Source: Pseudomonas sp. PDM15
Lineage (GTDB): Bacteria; Pseudomonadota; Gammaproteobacteria; Pseudomonadales; Pseudomonadaceae
NCBI RefSeq assembly: GCF_014851565.1
Contig: NZ_JACVAA010000004.1
Coordinates: 372,001-436,000, forward strand
Direction of reading: 5' to 3'
DNA: 64,000 nucleotides
Position 1 is the first letter of the stretch; each line of letters begins with the position of its first letter. Shown here in pieces: positions 36,446 through 45,842 of the stretch. A program made the position numbers and the translations under genes. Under the pieces are notes generated by a model. It had not been told where the DNA came from, did no database searches, and worked only from the letters and a program-made list of their open reading frames with translations.

Positions 36446-37918
36446 TCAGACGAACAGTTTTACGCCCACCCAGAACAGACCTGCGGACAGCATGACGGTG
36501 GCTGGCAGGGTCAGTACCCAGGCCATCAGGATGTTGCGCACTGTAGCGAATTGCAGGCCGCTCTTGTTGGCGACCATAGTGCCGGCGACGCCGGACGACA
36601 GTACGTGGGTGGTCGACACCGGAAGACTGTAGACGTTGGCCAGGCCGATGGCGATGGATGCGGTGATCTGCGCGCTCATGCCCTGGGCGTAGGTCATGCC
36701 CTGCTTGCCGATCTTCTCGCCGACGGTCAGTACCACGCGCTTCCAGCCGACCATGGTGCCGATGCCCAGAGCCAAGGCCACGGCGAAGATCACCCAGAGC
36801 GGGGCGTATTCGGTGGTAGCGGTGAGGTCCTTGCGCAGCCTCTCCAGGTCCGATTTTTCGCGCTTGGGCAGACTTTCCAGCTTGCCGACCTTCTTCGCGG
36901 TGTCGTCCAGGCACAGCAGGTAGCGGCGCACCTGGGTGCGTTTCTCCTGGTCCATCTGGTTGTAGTCGGTGACGCCCTGCAGGTCTTGCAGCAGGGTGGA
37001 GATGGTCACCTCGGTCAGCTTGGCATCGCAACGGAACTTGGCCGGCAGCTCGGTGGTGCCGTTCTTGCCCAGGGCCAGGTAGTCGCTCAGCGCGTCGTGA
37101 TTGCGGGTATAGAACTGCTGCAGGTGCGAAGCGGCGTCGCGGGTGCGCTCGATCTGGTAGGTGGTGCTGTTCAGGTCCAACACGAACTTGGCCGGGACGA
37201 TGCCGATCAGCACCAGCATGATCAGGCCGATGCCTTTCTGCCCGTCGTTGGAGCCGTGCACGAAGCTCACGCCCATGGCGGAGGCGATCAGCACCACGCG
37301 GTTCCAGAACGGCGGCTTCTTCTTGCCTTTGACCTCCATGCGGCTCTCGGGGGTCTCGTGCATCTTCGAGTCGGCGAAGGCGCGGCGCAGGGCGATCAGG
37401 ATCAGCGCGGCCACGGCGAAGCCGGCCAGTGGCGAGAGCAGCAGGGACAGGCCGATGTCGATCGCCTTCTGCCAGTTCACACCGTCGGCCAGGGAGATGT
37501 TGGTGAGCAGGGCGTTGGCCAGACCGACACCGAGGATCGAGCCGATCAGGGTGTGCGAGCTGGAGGCCGGAATGCCGAAATACCAGGTGCCCAGGTTCCA
37601 GGCGATGGCAGCGGTCAGCAGGGAGAACACCATCACCAGGCCGTGGGCCGTGTTGACGTTGATCAGCAGCTCCACCGGCAGTAGGTGAACGATGGCATAG
37701 GCCACGCCGATACCGCCGAGAACCACGCCGAGGAAGTTGAAGATGCCGGAGGCGATCACTGCCAGGTGCGGCGGCATCGCCTTGGTGTAGATGACCGTGG
37801 CCACCGCGTTGGCGGTGTCGTGGAAACCGTTGATGAATTCGAAGGTCAGGACAAAGGCCAGGGCTAGCACCAGACCGATGGCGACCCAGGCATCGAGCCC
37901 GCTGAATATCTCGAACAT
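36446..37918 (-). CDS. Inorganic phosphate transporter, Pit family
   Basis: A 490-residue membrane protein with PiT signature repeats: FEFINGFHDTANAVATVI (about 22-39) and SFVHGSNDGQKGIGLIM (about 225). A soluble central insertion of ~140 residues (about 250-390) separates the two halves, as in E. coli PitA. It imports metal-phosphate using the proton gradient. ATG 37918 gives the usual MFEIFSGLDAWV start; the frame continues 17 codons upstream. Divergent from argE. Confidence 0.9.
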   Translation of the reverse strand: MFEIFSGLDAWVAIGLVLALAFVLTFEFINGFHDTANAVATVIYTKAMPPHLAVIASGIFNFLGVVLGGIGVAYAIVHLLPVELLINVNTAHGLVMVFSLLTAAIAWNLGTWYFGIPASSSHTLIGSILGVGLANALLTNISLADGVNWQKAIDIGLSLLLSPLAGFAVAALILIALRRAFADSKMHETPESRMEVKGKKKPPFWNRVVLIASAMGVSFVHGSNDGQKGIGLIMLVLIGIVPAKFVLDLNSTTYQIERTRDAASHLQQFYTRNHDALSDYLALGKNGTTELPAKFRCDAKLTEVTISTLLQDLQGVTDYNQMDQEKRTQVRRYLLCLDDTAKKVGKLESLPKREKSDLERLRKDLTATTEYAPLWVIFAVALALGIGTMVGWKRVVLTVGEKIGKQGMTYAQGMSAQITASIAIGLANVYSLPVSTTHVLSSGVAGTMVANKSGLQFATVRNILMAWVLTLPATVMLSAGLFWVGVKLFV

Positions 37919-38031
37919 GACGTTTTCGTGACCGGAAAAAGGGGCGCGAAGTATGCCAGATGACAGCAAGTTCTGCTCGAACGGTCGTTTCCAGTCATGT
38001 CAGCCGGACGAAAGGTCATCCCGCCGCAGCG

Positions 38032-38060
38032 TAGGCAGCGGGCGCCGGCCTCTCTATGAT
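38032..38060 (+). promoter_or_regulatory. Candidate argE promoter
   Basis: TAGGCA (38032-38037), 17-bp spacer and TATGAT (38055-38060), placing the transcript start about 19 bases before the argE ATG. Confidence 0.45.
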
Positions 38061-38085
38061 GGGCCGCATGCCACGGAGAATCCCC

Positions 38086-39225
38086 ATGCCGCTTCCCTCT
38101 CTGCAGGACCAGTTCGCCGCGCTGATCGCCGCGCCCTCGGTGAGCTGTACCCAGCCGCACTGGGATCAGTCCAACCGCGCGGTGATCGACTTGCTGGCCG
38201 GTTGGCTGAGCGACCTCGGCTTCTCCTGCGAGATCCAGGACGTGGCTCCAGGCAAGGCCAACCTGCTGGCCACCCTCGGCAATGGCCCCGGCGGGCTGGT
38301 GCTGGCCGGGCATAGCGACACGGTGCCGTTCGACGCCGCCCTGTGGCAGAGCGATCCGCTCAAGCTGACGGCGCAAGGCAATCGCTGGGTCGGCCTCGGC
38401 GTGTGCGATATGAAGGGCTTCTTCCCGCTGGTGATCGAGGCGGTGCGCGGCCTGCTCGACCAGCCGTTTCGTCAGCCGCTGCTGGTGCTGGCCACCTGCG
38501 ACGAGGAAAGCTCGATGGCCGGCGCCCGCGCCCTGGCCGAGGCCGGTCGGCCGCTCGGGCGGGCCGCGGTGATCGGCGAACCGACCGGCTTGAAGCCGAT
38601 CCGCCTGCACAAGGGCGTGATGATGGAGCGCATCGATATCCTCGGGCAGAGCGGCCACAGCTCCGACCCGAGTCTCGGTCACAGCGCCCTGGAGGCGATG
38701 CACGATGCCATCGGCGCGCTGCGCGAGCTGCGCAGCCAGTGGCAGCGCGAGTTCAACAACCCGCAGTTCGGCGTGCCGCAGCCGACCCTCAACCTCGGTT
38801 GCATCCACGGCGGCGACAACCCCAACCGCATCTGTGGCCAGTGCTCCCTGGAGTTCGACCTGCGCCCGCTGCCGGGCATGGACCCGGAGCAGCTGCGCGC
38901 GGCCATTCGCGGCAAGCTGCGGCCGCTGGCCGAGCGGCACCAGGTGAAGATCGACTACGCGCCGCTGTTCGCCAATGTGCCGCCCTTCGAGCAGAGCGCC
39001 GACAGCGAGCTGGTGCGCCTGGCGGAAAAGCTCACCGGACATGCGGCGCAGTCGGTGGCATTCGGTACCGAAGCCCCGTATCTTCAGCAGCTTGGCTGCG
39101 AGACCATCGTCCTCGGCCCGGGCGACATCGCCTGCGCCCACCAGCCGGGGGAATTCCTCGAACTGTCGCGCATCGAGCCGACGGTGAGCCTGCTGCGCCA
39201 ACTGATTCAGCACTACTGCCTGTAA
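38086..39225 (+). CDS. argE: Acetylornithine deacetylase (M20 family)
   Basis: A 379-residue di-zinc M20 amidohydrolase. Metal-binding LAGHSDTVPFD is near residue 72, VGLGVCDMKGF near 105, the catalytic Glu pair in ATCDEESSMAG near 140, and the dimerisation-domain His in GQSGHSSDPS. It removes acetyl from N-acetylornithine in arginine synthesis. ATG 38086 follows GGAG; two upstream in-frame ATGs (38056, 38059) lack a site. argA follows 112 bp later, both being arginine genes, though ArgJ usually recycles acetyl in Pseudomonas. Confidence 0.88.
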   Translation: MPLPSLQDQFAALIAAPSVSCTQPHWDQSNRAVIDLLAGWLSDLGFSCEIQDVAPGKANLLATLGNGPGGLVLAGHSDTVPFDAALWQSDPLKLTAQGNRWVGLGVCDMKGFFPLVIEAVRGLLDQPFRQPLLVLATCDEESSMAGARALAEAGRPLGRAAVIGEPTGLKPIRLHKGVMMERIDILGQSGHSSDPSLGHSALEAMHDAIGALRELRSQWQREFNNPQFGVPQPTLNLGCIHGGDNPNRICGQCSLEFDLRPLPGMDPEQLRAAIRGKLRPLAERHQVKIDYAPLFANVPPFEQSADSELVRLAEKLTGHAAQSVAFGTEAPYLQQLGCETIVLGPGDIACAHQPGEFLELSRIEPTVSLLRQLIQHYCL

Positions 39226-39241
39226 CCCGTTCAGTCAAAGG

Positions 39242-39296
39242 GGAGCACCGATGTTGCGACGACGCTAGACCGACCTTCCTTCTCCGCTTGCGGAGA
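39242..39296 (+). promoter_or_regulatory. argA leader: ribosome-binding site, MLRRR ORF and hairpin
   Basis: GGAG (39242-39245) stands five bases before an ORF of ATG TTG CGA CGA CGC TAG (39251-39268), encoding Met-Leu-Arg-Arg-Arg. Twelve bases later TCTCCGC (39281-39287) pairs with GCGGAGA (39290-39296). The argA start is at 39338. Two tandem CGA codons are striking because CGA is rare in such genomes. The arrangement is that of an arginine-sensing leader peptide; see findings. Confidence 0.6.
39251..39268 (+). CDS. Putative argA leader peptide (MLRRR)
   Basis: Five-codon ORF with an excellent ribosome-binding site, AAAGGGGAG at 39237-39245, in the argE-argA gap. Three of five residues are arginine, the end product of the pathway begun by ArgA. 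Too short for gene finders; expression is inferred only from the ribosome-binding site and context. Confidence 0.55.
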   Translation: MLRRR

Positions 39297-39337
39297 GGCA
39301 AACCATCGCTCGTCCGTCCCCGCTCACAGGCTCCTGC

Positions 39338-40636
39338 ATGCACGACTACGTCAACTGGCTCCGCCACGCTTCGCCCTATATCAACGCCCACCGTGACTGC
39401 ACTTTCGTGGTCATGCTGCCCGGCGAGGGTGTGGAACACCCGAATTTCGGCAATATCGTCCACGACCTGGTGCTGCTGCACAGCCTCGGCGTACGCCTGG
39501 TGCTGGTGCACGGCTCGCGCCCGCAGATCGAGGCGCGCCTGGCCGAGCGTGGGCTGACCCCGCGTTATCACCGCGACCTGCGCATCACCGACGGCCCGAC
39601 CCTGGACTGCGTGATCGATGCCGTCGGCCGTCTGCGTATCGCCATCGAGGCGCGCCTGTCGATGGACATGGCCGCCTCGCCGATGCAGGGCTCGCGCCTG
39701 CGCGTGTCCGGCGGCAATTTCGTCACCGCGCGGCCGATCGGCGTGGTCGACGGCATCGACTATCACCACACCGGCGAAGTACGTCGGGTCGACCGCAAGG
39801 GCATCGGCCGCCTGCTCGACGAGCGCAGCATCGTGCTGCTGTCGTCGCTCGGCTATTCGCCCACCGGGGAAATCTTCAACCTGGCCTGCGAGGACGTCGC
39901 CACCCGCGCCGCCATCGACCTGCAGGCCGACAAGCTGCTGCTGTTCAGCGCCGAGCGTGGCCTGCTCGACGAGAGCGGCAAGCTGGTGCGCGAGCTGCGT
40001 CCGCAGCAGGTGCCGGCGCACCTGGCTCGGCTCGGCAGCTGCTACCAGGCCGAACTGCTGGATGCTGCGGCCCAGGCCTGCCGTGGCGGGGTCAAGCGCA
40101 GCCATATCGTCAGCTACATGGAGGACGGCTCGCTGCTGACCGAGCTGTTCACCCGCGACGGTGGCGGCACCCTGGTCGATCAGGAACAGTTCGAGTCGCT
40201 GCGCGAGGCGACCATCGAGGACGTCGGCGGGCTGATCGACCTGATCACTCCGCTGGAAGATCAGGGCATCCTGGTGCGCCGCTCGCGCGAGGTGCTGGAG
40301 CGCGAGATCGAGCAGTTCAGCATCGTCGAGCGCGATGGTCTGATCATCGCCTGCGCCGCGTTGTACCGCATCGCCGACTCGGACGCCGGCGAGCTGGCCT
40401 GCCTGGCGGTGAACCCCGAATACCGCCATGGCGGCCGTGGTGACGAGCTGCTGGAACGCATCGAGGAGCGGGCCAAGGCGCTGGGTCTGAAGACCCTGTT
40501 CGTGCTCACCACGCGTACCGCGCACTGGTTCCAGGAGCGCGGCTTCGAGCCCAGCGGCGTCGAACGCCTGCCGGCGGCGCGGGCCTCGCTGTACAACTAC
40601 CAGCGCAACTCGAAGATCTTCGAAAAGTTGTTGTAA
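39338..40636 (+). CDS. argA: N-acetylglutamate synthase
   Basis: A 432-residue protein with an N-terminal amino-acid kinase-like domain (about 1-280; LVLVHGSRPQIEARLAERG near 50-68, the arginine-sensing part) and a C-terminal GNAT acetyltransferase (about 290-432; LACLAVNPEYRHGGRGDELL is the acetyl-CoA loop). It makes N-acetylglutamate from glutamate, the first step of arginine synthesis, and is feedback-inhibited by arginine in the family. ATG 39338 has a weak site (AGG at 39328-39330), contrasting with the strong one of the leader ORF. Confidence 0.95.
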   Translation: MHDYVNWLRHASPYINAHRDCTFVVMLPGEGVEHPNFGNIVHDLVLLHSLGVRLVLVHGSRPQIEARLAERGLTPRYHRDLRITDGPTLDCVIDAVGRLRIAIEARLSMDMAASPMQGSRLRVSGGNFVTARPIGVVDGIDYHHTGEVRRVDRKGIGRLLDERSIVLLSSLGYSPTGEIFNLACEDVATRAAIDLQADKLLLFSAERGLLDESGKLVRELRPQQVPAHLARLGSCYQAELLDAAAQACRGGVKRSHIVSYMEDGSLLTELFTRDGGGTLVDQEQFESLREATIEDVGGLIDLITPLEDQGILVRRSREVLEREIEQFSIVERDGLIIACAALYRIADSDAGELACLAVNPEYRHGGRGDELLERIEERAKALGLKTLFVLTTRTAHWFQERGFEPSGVERLPAARASLYNYQRNSKIFEKLL

Positions 40637-40639
40637 AGA

Positions 40640-40750
40640 CTGCTGCGCGTCGGCTAAACGGCGTTGAAAACGGCTTAGGAATGCTCATTTACAACTCGTA
40701 AACTCCGCTTCCTCAGCCGTTTCGCCACCGTTTATCTCTAGCTCGCGCGT
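40640..40750. repeat. Palindromic intergenic repeat, copy 2
   Basis: Second copy of the element at 8007-8116. GAAAACGGCT (40666-40675) pairs with AGCCGTTTC (40715-40723) with one bulge; TTTAC pairs with GTAAA around ACTC (about 40688-40704); TAAACGG (40655-40661) pairs with CCGTTTA (40728-40734). It starts four bases after the argA stop. Confidence 0.75.
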
Positions 40751-40765
40751 CTTTGGATGGTGCAA

Positions 40766-40797
40766 TAAAAAAGGGCCGCGTTTGCGGCCCTTTTGTT
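40766..40797. terminator. Bidirectional terminator between argA and the Rmf-like gene
   Basis: AAGGGCCGC (40771-40779) pairs with GCGGCCCTT (40784-40792) across GTTT. A run of A precedes and TTTTGTTT follows. Confidence 0.85.
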
Positions 40798-40805
40798 TGG
40801 GGGGA

Positions 40806-41003
40806 TCAGGCGCTGCGCCGCTGGTGCAGCTTGAACTGCTCGTTGCCATCGTCCCAGCCGGCTTCCCAGGCGGCGGCCAGCACTTCCATGGGGTAGGGTT
40901 GCGCGTGCTGTGGCTGGCCGGTGAGTCCGGCCATGTAGCCTTGCTGGTAGGCCTTGTTCAGGCTTTCCAGACTCCAGTCGTGGTTGTCTGCGTCGGGCGT
41001 CAT
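40806..41003 (-). CDS. Rmf/CrpP-like small protein
   Basis: A 65-residue protein. The segment LNKAYQQGYMAGLTGQ (14-29) and a later YPMEVLAAAWEAGWDDG resemble the two helices of ribosome modulation factor (HxxGYxAGxxG then YWLGGW-type end). Rmf dimerises 70S ribosomes in stationary phase; CrpP-like relatives are related small proteins. The N-terminal basic stretch of Rmf is absent and the protein is acidic, so it may not bind ribosomes the same way. It lies between argA and gshA as its own unit. Confidence 0.55.
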   Translation of the reverse strand: MTPDADNHDWSLESLNKAYQQGYMAGLTGQPQHAQPYPMEVLAAAWEAGWDDGNEQFKLHQRRSA

Positions 41004-41174
41004 GGCTGTTCGCCAATGCGGGTTTCCCCACAGGCTAGCCCCTGCCGGCGTCAGCGGCGTGCCGTCGGTCAGGGGCGAACGGTCGAAGTGGCGGAATTGT
41101 GACGAATTGCCGCTAAAACGACGGTTCGTTGACCGGGTCGCCCGGCGAGGTCTAGGCCGCAGGCCCGGCGCGGC

Positions 41175-42761
41175 TCACACGCTGATGCCGAGAATGCTCG
41201 CCTGATAGGCCGCGACAAAGGTGTCGAAGTCGCCGGCCGGTGCACGCTCCAGTTCGGCCTGTTCGGCCAGGGACTGGCGCGCGGCTGCCTCGAACTGCGC
41301 CTGCTCCGTTGCGCTCAGTGGCTGGGCGCGGAAGGTGGCGGCGTGGGCCTTGCTCTGGCGCAGGGCGAACTCGCGGAAGCTTTCGCCGGTGTCCTTCAGC
41401 TCGGCCAGCACGCGGGCCGACGGGGTCAGCGCCGGGTCTTCTACCTTGCGCCGTTGCAGGTGCAGGGCGGTCTGGTAGGCATCGCCGCCGTAGGCGCGGT
41501 CGAGCAGCGCGGCGATCGGGGCGAAGGCGTCGAGCAGTTCGCCGGCCCAGGTGCGCAGTTCGACCTGCTCGCCGTCGCGCTGCAGGTGCAGGCCGGGACG
41601 GCGACCTTCCTTGACCGTCTTGAGGAAGTTCTCGGTGCTGGCGCGACACACGCCGCTGGCCAGCAGCGGGCTGTCCTGCAGGGCGCAGAACAGGATGAAG
41701 GCGTCGAGGAAGCGCGCCTGGTCCAGATCGATGCCCATGGGCAGGTAGGGGTTGATGTCCAGGCAGCGCACTTCCACGTACTGCACGCCGCGGCTCATCA
41801 GGGCCTGGATCGGGCGCTCGCCGGAATAGGTGACGCGCTTGGGGCGGATGCTCGAGTAGTACTCGTTTTCGATCTGGATGATGTTGGTGTTGAGCTGCAG
41901 CCACTCGCCATTGGCGTCCTTGGTGCCGATCTCGGCGTAGGCCGGGTAGGGCGTGGCCACTGCCGCGCGCAAGCTCTCGGTATAGCTGGCCAGGTCGTTG
42001 TAGCAGGGCGTCAGGCCGGACTGGGCGCTGCTCTGGTAGCCCAGGTCGCTCATGCGCAGGCTGGTGGCGTACGGCAGGTGCAGAGTGTCGGCATCCAGCG
42101 GCTGCAGCTGGTGCGGGCGGCCACGCAGGAAGCTGGCGTCCAGTGCCGGTGAGGCACCGAACAGGTACATCAGCAGCCAGCTGTAGCGGCGGAAGTTGCG
42201 GATCAGTGCGATGTAGCTGGCCGACTGGTAGTCGCGCGCGCTCTGCGTGTCGCCATCCAGCTGCTGCAATAGCGGCCACAGGCCCTCGGCCAGGCTGAAG
42301 TTGTAGTGGATGCCGGCGATGCACTGCATGGTCTTGCCGTAGCGCAGGGCCAGGCCCTGGCGGTAGACGTACTTGAGACGACCGATATTGGAGCTGCCGT
42401 AGCGGGCGATCGGGATGTCCGCCTCGTCCGGCAGCAGACCGGGCATGGACGGGCTCCACAGGTATTCGCCGTCCAGTTGGCTGGCGGCGAAGCGATGGAT
42501 GCGCTCCAGCTCGGCCAGGGTATCGGCCGGGTCCGGCTCGGCCGGGGTGATGAATTCCAGCAGGGCCTCGGAATAGTCGGTGGTGATCTGCGCGTGGGTC
42601 AGCGCCGAGCCGAGTGCGGCCGGGTGTCCGGTCTGTGCCAGCTCACCCTGTTCGGTCACGCGCAGGGTCTCGCGCTCGATGCCGTGCAGGCACTGGGTGA
42701 GCAGGGACAGGTGGGCGGCATCGCCGAGCAGAGCCAGGCGGCGGGAGAGGAGATCGCTCAA
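41175..42761 (-). CDS. gshA: Glutamate-cysteine ligase (gamma-proteobacterial type)
   Basis: A 528-residue ATP-dependent ligase making gamma-glutamylcysteine, the first and limiting step of glutathione synthesis. Residues ~10-25 ([20 protein letters not shown]), GIEREtLRV, and the mid-protein [12 protein letters not shown] and [12 protein letters not shown] are family signatures. The start is TTG at 42761, with AAGGAACAAG upstream; the resulting [14 protein letters not shown] matches the family N-terminus. Upstream 193 bp separate it from the thioesterase gene. Confidence 0.95.
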   Translation of the reverse strand: MSDLLSRRLALLGDAAHLSLLTQCLHGIERETLRVTEQGELAQTGHPAALGSALTHAQITTDYSEALLEFITPAEPDPADTLAELERIHRFAASQLDGEYLWSPSMPGLLPDEADIPIARYGSSNIGRLKYVYRQGLALRYGKTMQCIAGIHYNFSLAEGLWPLLQQLDGDTQSARDYQSASYIALIRNFRRYSWLLMYLFGASPALDASFLRGRPHQLQPLDADTLHLPYATSLRMSDLGYQSSAQSGLTPCYNDLASYTESLRAAVATPYPAYAEIGTKDANGEWLQLNTNIIQIENEYYSSIRPKRVTYSGERPIQALMSRGVQYVEVRCLDINPYLPMGIDLDQARFLDAFILFCALQDSPLLASGVCRASTENFLKTVKEGRRPGLHLQRDGEQVELRTWAGELLDAFAPIAALLDRAYGGDAYQTALHLQRRKVEDPALTPSARVLAELKDTGESFREFALRQSKAHAATFRAQPLSATEQAQFEAAARQSLAEQAELERAPAGDFDTFVAAYQASILGISV

Positions 42762-42867
42762 GATTCTTGTTCCTTCACTCGACGGTCGCCCCTATATGGG
42801 GGTGGAGCCGCCTCACTGCAAGTCGGGTACGCGGACGGACGCTGTCGCCTGACCGGAAGGGGAGGAT

Positions 42868-42890
42868 GCGCCGAGCGAGGTGCTCGGCGC
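42868..42890 (-). terminator. Hairpin after the tex-thioesterase unit
   Basis: GCGCCGAGC (42868-42876) pairs perfectly with GCTCGGCGC (42882-42890). On the minus strand only a weak pyrimidine tail follows, so it is a possible terminator. Confidence 0.45.
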
Positions 42891-42954
42891 AATCCCGAGA
42901 AAGCGGGTGGGGAGTCGAAGGGCGAGGTGGCTCAGGAAGCCCGCCGCGCTGACA

Positions 42955-43338
42955 TCACTTGCAGATAAAGGTGGCCTGGGCGGTGGCGATCAGCTTGTCG
43001 CCCTGTTCCACCTTGGCCTCCAGCACATGCACCTTGCGCCCGCCGTTCAGCACGCGGGCGTGGCAGACCACTTCGCCGGACTCGACACCGCGGATGTAGT
43101 TGACCTTGCATTCCAGGGTCATGCTGCCGGCCTCGCCGCCGAACAGGCTGTGGCTGGCCTGGCCGAGGGCGGTGTCGATCAGCGAGTAGAGCGCGCCGCC
43201 GTGCATGCGTCCGTGCAGGTTGAGCATCTGCTCCTGCATGTCCATGCGCAGCTCGGATTCACCGTTCTCGGCGCGCAGGATGCGGATGCCGAGCAGGCGG
43301 CTGAAGTTGCTTTGCTTGCCGACGGGCGCGTCACTCAT
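42955..43338 (-). CDS. PaaI-family hotdog thioesterase
   Basis: A 127-residue hotdog protein. LHGRMHGGALYSLIDTALGQ (residues ~35-54) is the PaaI/DUF4442-type HGG motif with the catalytic Asp, followed by LECKVNYIRGVESGEVVC. It probably cleaves an aromatic or short acyl-CoA. It begins 3 bp after the tex stop, so the two are co-transcribed. Corresponds by order to PA5202 of PAO1. Confidence 0.85.
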   Translation of the reverse strand: MSDAPVGKQSNFSRLLGIRILRAENGESELRMDMQEQMLNLHGRMHGGALYSLIDTALGQASHSLFGGEAGSMTLECKVNYIRGVESGEVVCHARVLNGGRKVHVLEAKVEQGDKLIATAQATFICK

Positions 43339-43341
43339 GGC

Positions 43342-45672
43342 TCACTTCCTCAGCTGCTTGGCGTTGGCGAACAGCGAGGCCATGGCCGCGTTGGCCGGGG
43401 CCGGCTTGTCCTGGCTGGAATGACGCTCGCTGCGTGGCTGGTTGCCACCGCGGTTCTGCCCGCCACGGGATTGCCCGCCACGCGGACCATCGACCTTCTC
43501 GCCGGGGGTGTCGCTCATGCGCATGGTCAGGCCGACGCGGTTGCGCGGGATGTCCACTTCCATGACTTTGACTTTGACGATATCGCCGGCCTTGACCACT
43601 TCATAGGGGTCTTTGACGAACTTCTCCGACAAGGCCGAAATATGCACCAAACCGTCCTGGTGCACACCGATGTCGACGAAGGCGCCGAAGTTGGTGACGT
43701 TGGTCACCACGCCTTCGAGGATCATGCCCGGCTGCAGGTCCTTGAGGCTCTCGACGCCCTCCTGGAACTCGGCGGTCTTGAATTCCGGACGCGGGTCGCG
43801 GCCCGGCTTGTCCAGTTCCTTGAGGATGTCGGTGACGGTCGGCAGGCCGAAGCTCTCGTCGGTGAAGCGCTTGGGATCAAGGCTACGCAGGAAGCTGGAG
43901 TCGCCGAGCAGCGAGCGCACGTCGCGGCCGGTGTCCTGGGCGATACGCTGCACCAACGGGTAGGTTTCCGGGTGCACGGCGGAGGCGTCCAGCGGGTTGT
44001 CGCCGTTCATCACGCGGAGGAAGCCGGCGGCCTGCTCAAAGGTCTTCTCGCCCAGGCGCGGCACCTTCTTCAGGTCGCTGCGGCTCTTGAACGCGCCGTT
44101 GGCGTCGCGGAATTGCACGATGTTCTGCGCCAGGGTGCTGTTGAGGCCGGAGATGCGCGCCAGCAGGGCGGCGGAGGCGGTGTTGACGTCCACGCCGACG
44201 GCGTTCACGCAGTCCTCGACCACTGCGTCCAGCGAACGCGCCAGTTTCAGCTGCGACACGTCGTGCTGGTACTGGCCGACACCGATGGATTTCGGGTCGA
44301 TCTTCACCAGCTCGGCCAGCGGGTCCTGCAGGCGACGGGCGATGCTTACTGCACCGCGCAGCGATACGTCCATGTCCGGGAATTCGCGGGCGGCCAGTTC
44401 GGAGGCGGAATACACCGAGGCGCCGGCCTCGGAGACCATTACCTTGGTCAGCTTGAGCGCGGGCAGCTTCTTGATCAGGTCGATGGCCAGCTTGTCGGTC
44501 TCGCGGCTGGCGGTGCCGTTGCCGATCGAGATCAGGTCCACCGCGTGCTTGGCGCACAGCTTGGCGAGGATCGCTAGGGTGCCGTCCCAGTCGTTGCGCG
44601 GGGCGTGCGGGTAGACGGTGGCGGTTTCCAGCACCTTGCCGGTGGCGTCGACCACGGCCACCTTGCAGCCGGTGCGCAGGCCCGGGTCCAGCGCCAAGGT
44701 GGCGCGCGGACCGGCCGGGGCTGCCAGCAGCAGGTCGTGCAGGTTGCGGGCGAACACGGTGATCGCCTCGTCCTCGGCCTTCTCGCGAAGCTCGCCGAGC
44801 AGGTCGGTTTCCAGGTGGGTGTAGAGCTTGACCTTCCAGGTCCAGCGCACCACTTCGCCCAGCCACTTGTCGGCGGCGCGGCCGCGCTGCTCGATGCCGA
44901 AGCGCTCGGCGATCATCAATTCGCACGGGTGCATGGTACCCGGCGCCTCGTCGCCGACCTTGAGGCTGGCGCCGAGGATGCCCTCGTTGCGGCCGCGGAA
45001 GATCGCCAGTGCGCGGTGCGACGGCACGCCCTTGAGGGCTTCGTCGTGCTCGAAGTAGTCGCTGAACTTGGCGCCTTCGGCTTCTTTACCAGCGACCACA
45101 CGGGCGCTGAGGGTGGCCTCGTTCTTCAGGAAGGAACGCAACTTGTCGAGCAGGCTGGCGTCCTCGGCGAAGCGCTCCATCAGGATGTACTTGGCGCCTT
45201 CCAGCACCGCCTTCACATCGGCGAAGCCCTTCTCGGCGTCGACGAAGCGCGCGGCCTGTTCTTCCGGGTTGAGCGTCGGGTCGTTGAACAGGCCATCGGC
45301 CAGTTCGCCGAGGCCGGCCTCCAGGGCAATCTGGCCCTTGGTGCGGCGCTTCTGCTTGTATGGCAGGTAGAGGTCTTCGAGACGGGTCTTGGTGTCGGCC
45401 TCGTTGATCTCGCGGGTCAGCTCGGGGGTCAGCTTGCCCTGCTCCTCGATGCTGGCGAGGATCGCCGCGCGACGCTCGTCCATCTCGCGCAGGTAGCGCA
45501 GGCGCTCTTCCAGGTGGCGCAGCTGGGTGTCGTCCAGGCTGCCGGTGACTTCCTTCCGGTAGCGGGCGATGAAGGGCACGGTGGAGCCTTCGTCGAGCAG
45601 GGCCACGGCGGCGGCGACCTGTTGCGGGAGGACGCCGAGCTCGGCGGCGATACGCTTGTTGATGCTATCCAT
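43342..45672 (-). CDS. tex: Tex transcription accessory protein
   Basis: A 776-residue nucleic-acid binding protein. In order: an N-terminal helical region, a YqgF-like RNase H fold ([20 protein letters not shown] near 325-344), tandem helix-hairpin-helix ([18 protein letters not shown] near 500) and an S1 domain ([19 protein letters not shown] near 645). The C-terminal tail is Gly/Arg/Gln-rich (about 725-755). A TATAAT box on the minus strand at 45728-45723 may be its -10. It is divergent from ompR. Confidence 0.95.
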   Translation of the reverse strand: MDSINKRIAAELGVLPQQVAAAVALLDEGSTVPFIARYRKEVTGSLDDTQLRHLEERLRYLREMDERRAAILASIEEQGKLTPELTREINEADTKTRLEDLYLPYKQKRRTKGQIALEAGLGELADGLFNDPTLNPEEQAARFVDAEKGFADVKAVLEGAKYILMERFAEDASLLDKLRSFLKNEATLSARVVAGKEAEGAKFSDYFEHDEALKGVPSHRALAIFRGRNEGILGASLKVGDEAPGTMHPCELMIAERFGIEQRGRAADKWLGEVVRWTWKVKLYTHLETDLLGELREKAEDEAITVFARNLHDLLLAAPAGPRATLALDPGLRTGCKVAVVDATGKVLETATVYPHAPRNDWDGTLAILAKLCAKHAVDLISIGNGTASRETDKLAIDLIKKLPALKLTKVMVSEAGASVYSASELAAREFPDMDVSLRGAVSIARRLQDPLAELVKIDPKSIGVGQYQHDVSQLKLARSLDAVVEDCVNAVGVDVNTASAALLARISGLNSTLAQNIVQFRDANGAFKSRSDLKKVPRLGEKTFEQAAGFLRVMNGDNPLDASAVHPETYPLVQRIAQDTGRDVRSLLGDSSFLRSLDPKRFTDESFGLPTVTDILKELDKPGRDPRPEFKTAEFQEGVESLKDLQPGMILEGVVTNVTNFGAFVDIGVHQDGLVHISALSEKFVKDPYEVVKAGDIVKVKVMEVDIPRNRVGLTMRMSDTPGEKVDGPRGGQSRGGQNRGGNQPRSERHSSQDKPAPANAAMASLFANAKQLRK

Positions 45673-45842
45673 GAACCCTACCTGACAGAAAAACCACGCC
45701 GGTACCGACGCGAAAGCGCCGCATTATAAACACCGGGTCGGAAAGCATTGGGAACCGTTCGGGGAAAAATCTGCTAACAATGGACGAGCCGCCGCGCTGC
45801 GGCTCTGGGCGATAATGCCGCGCCACCCGGACAGGAGAGAAC

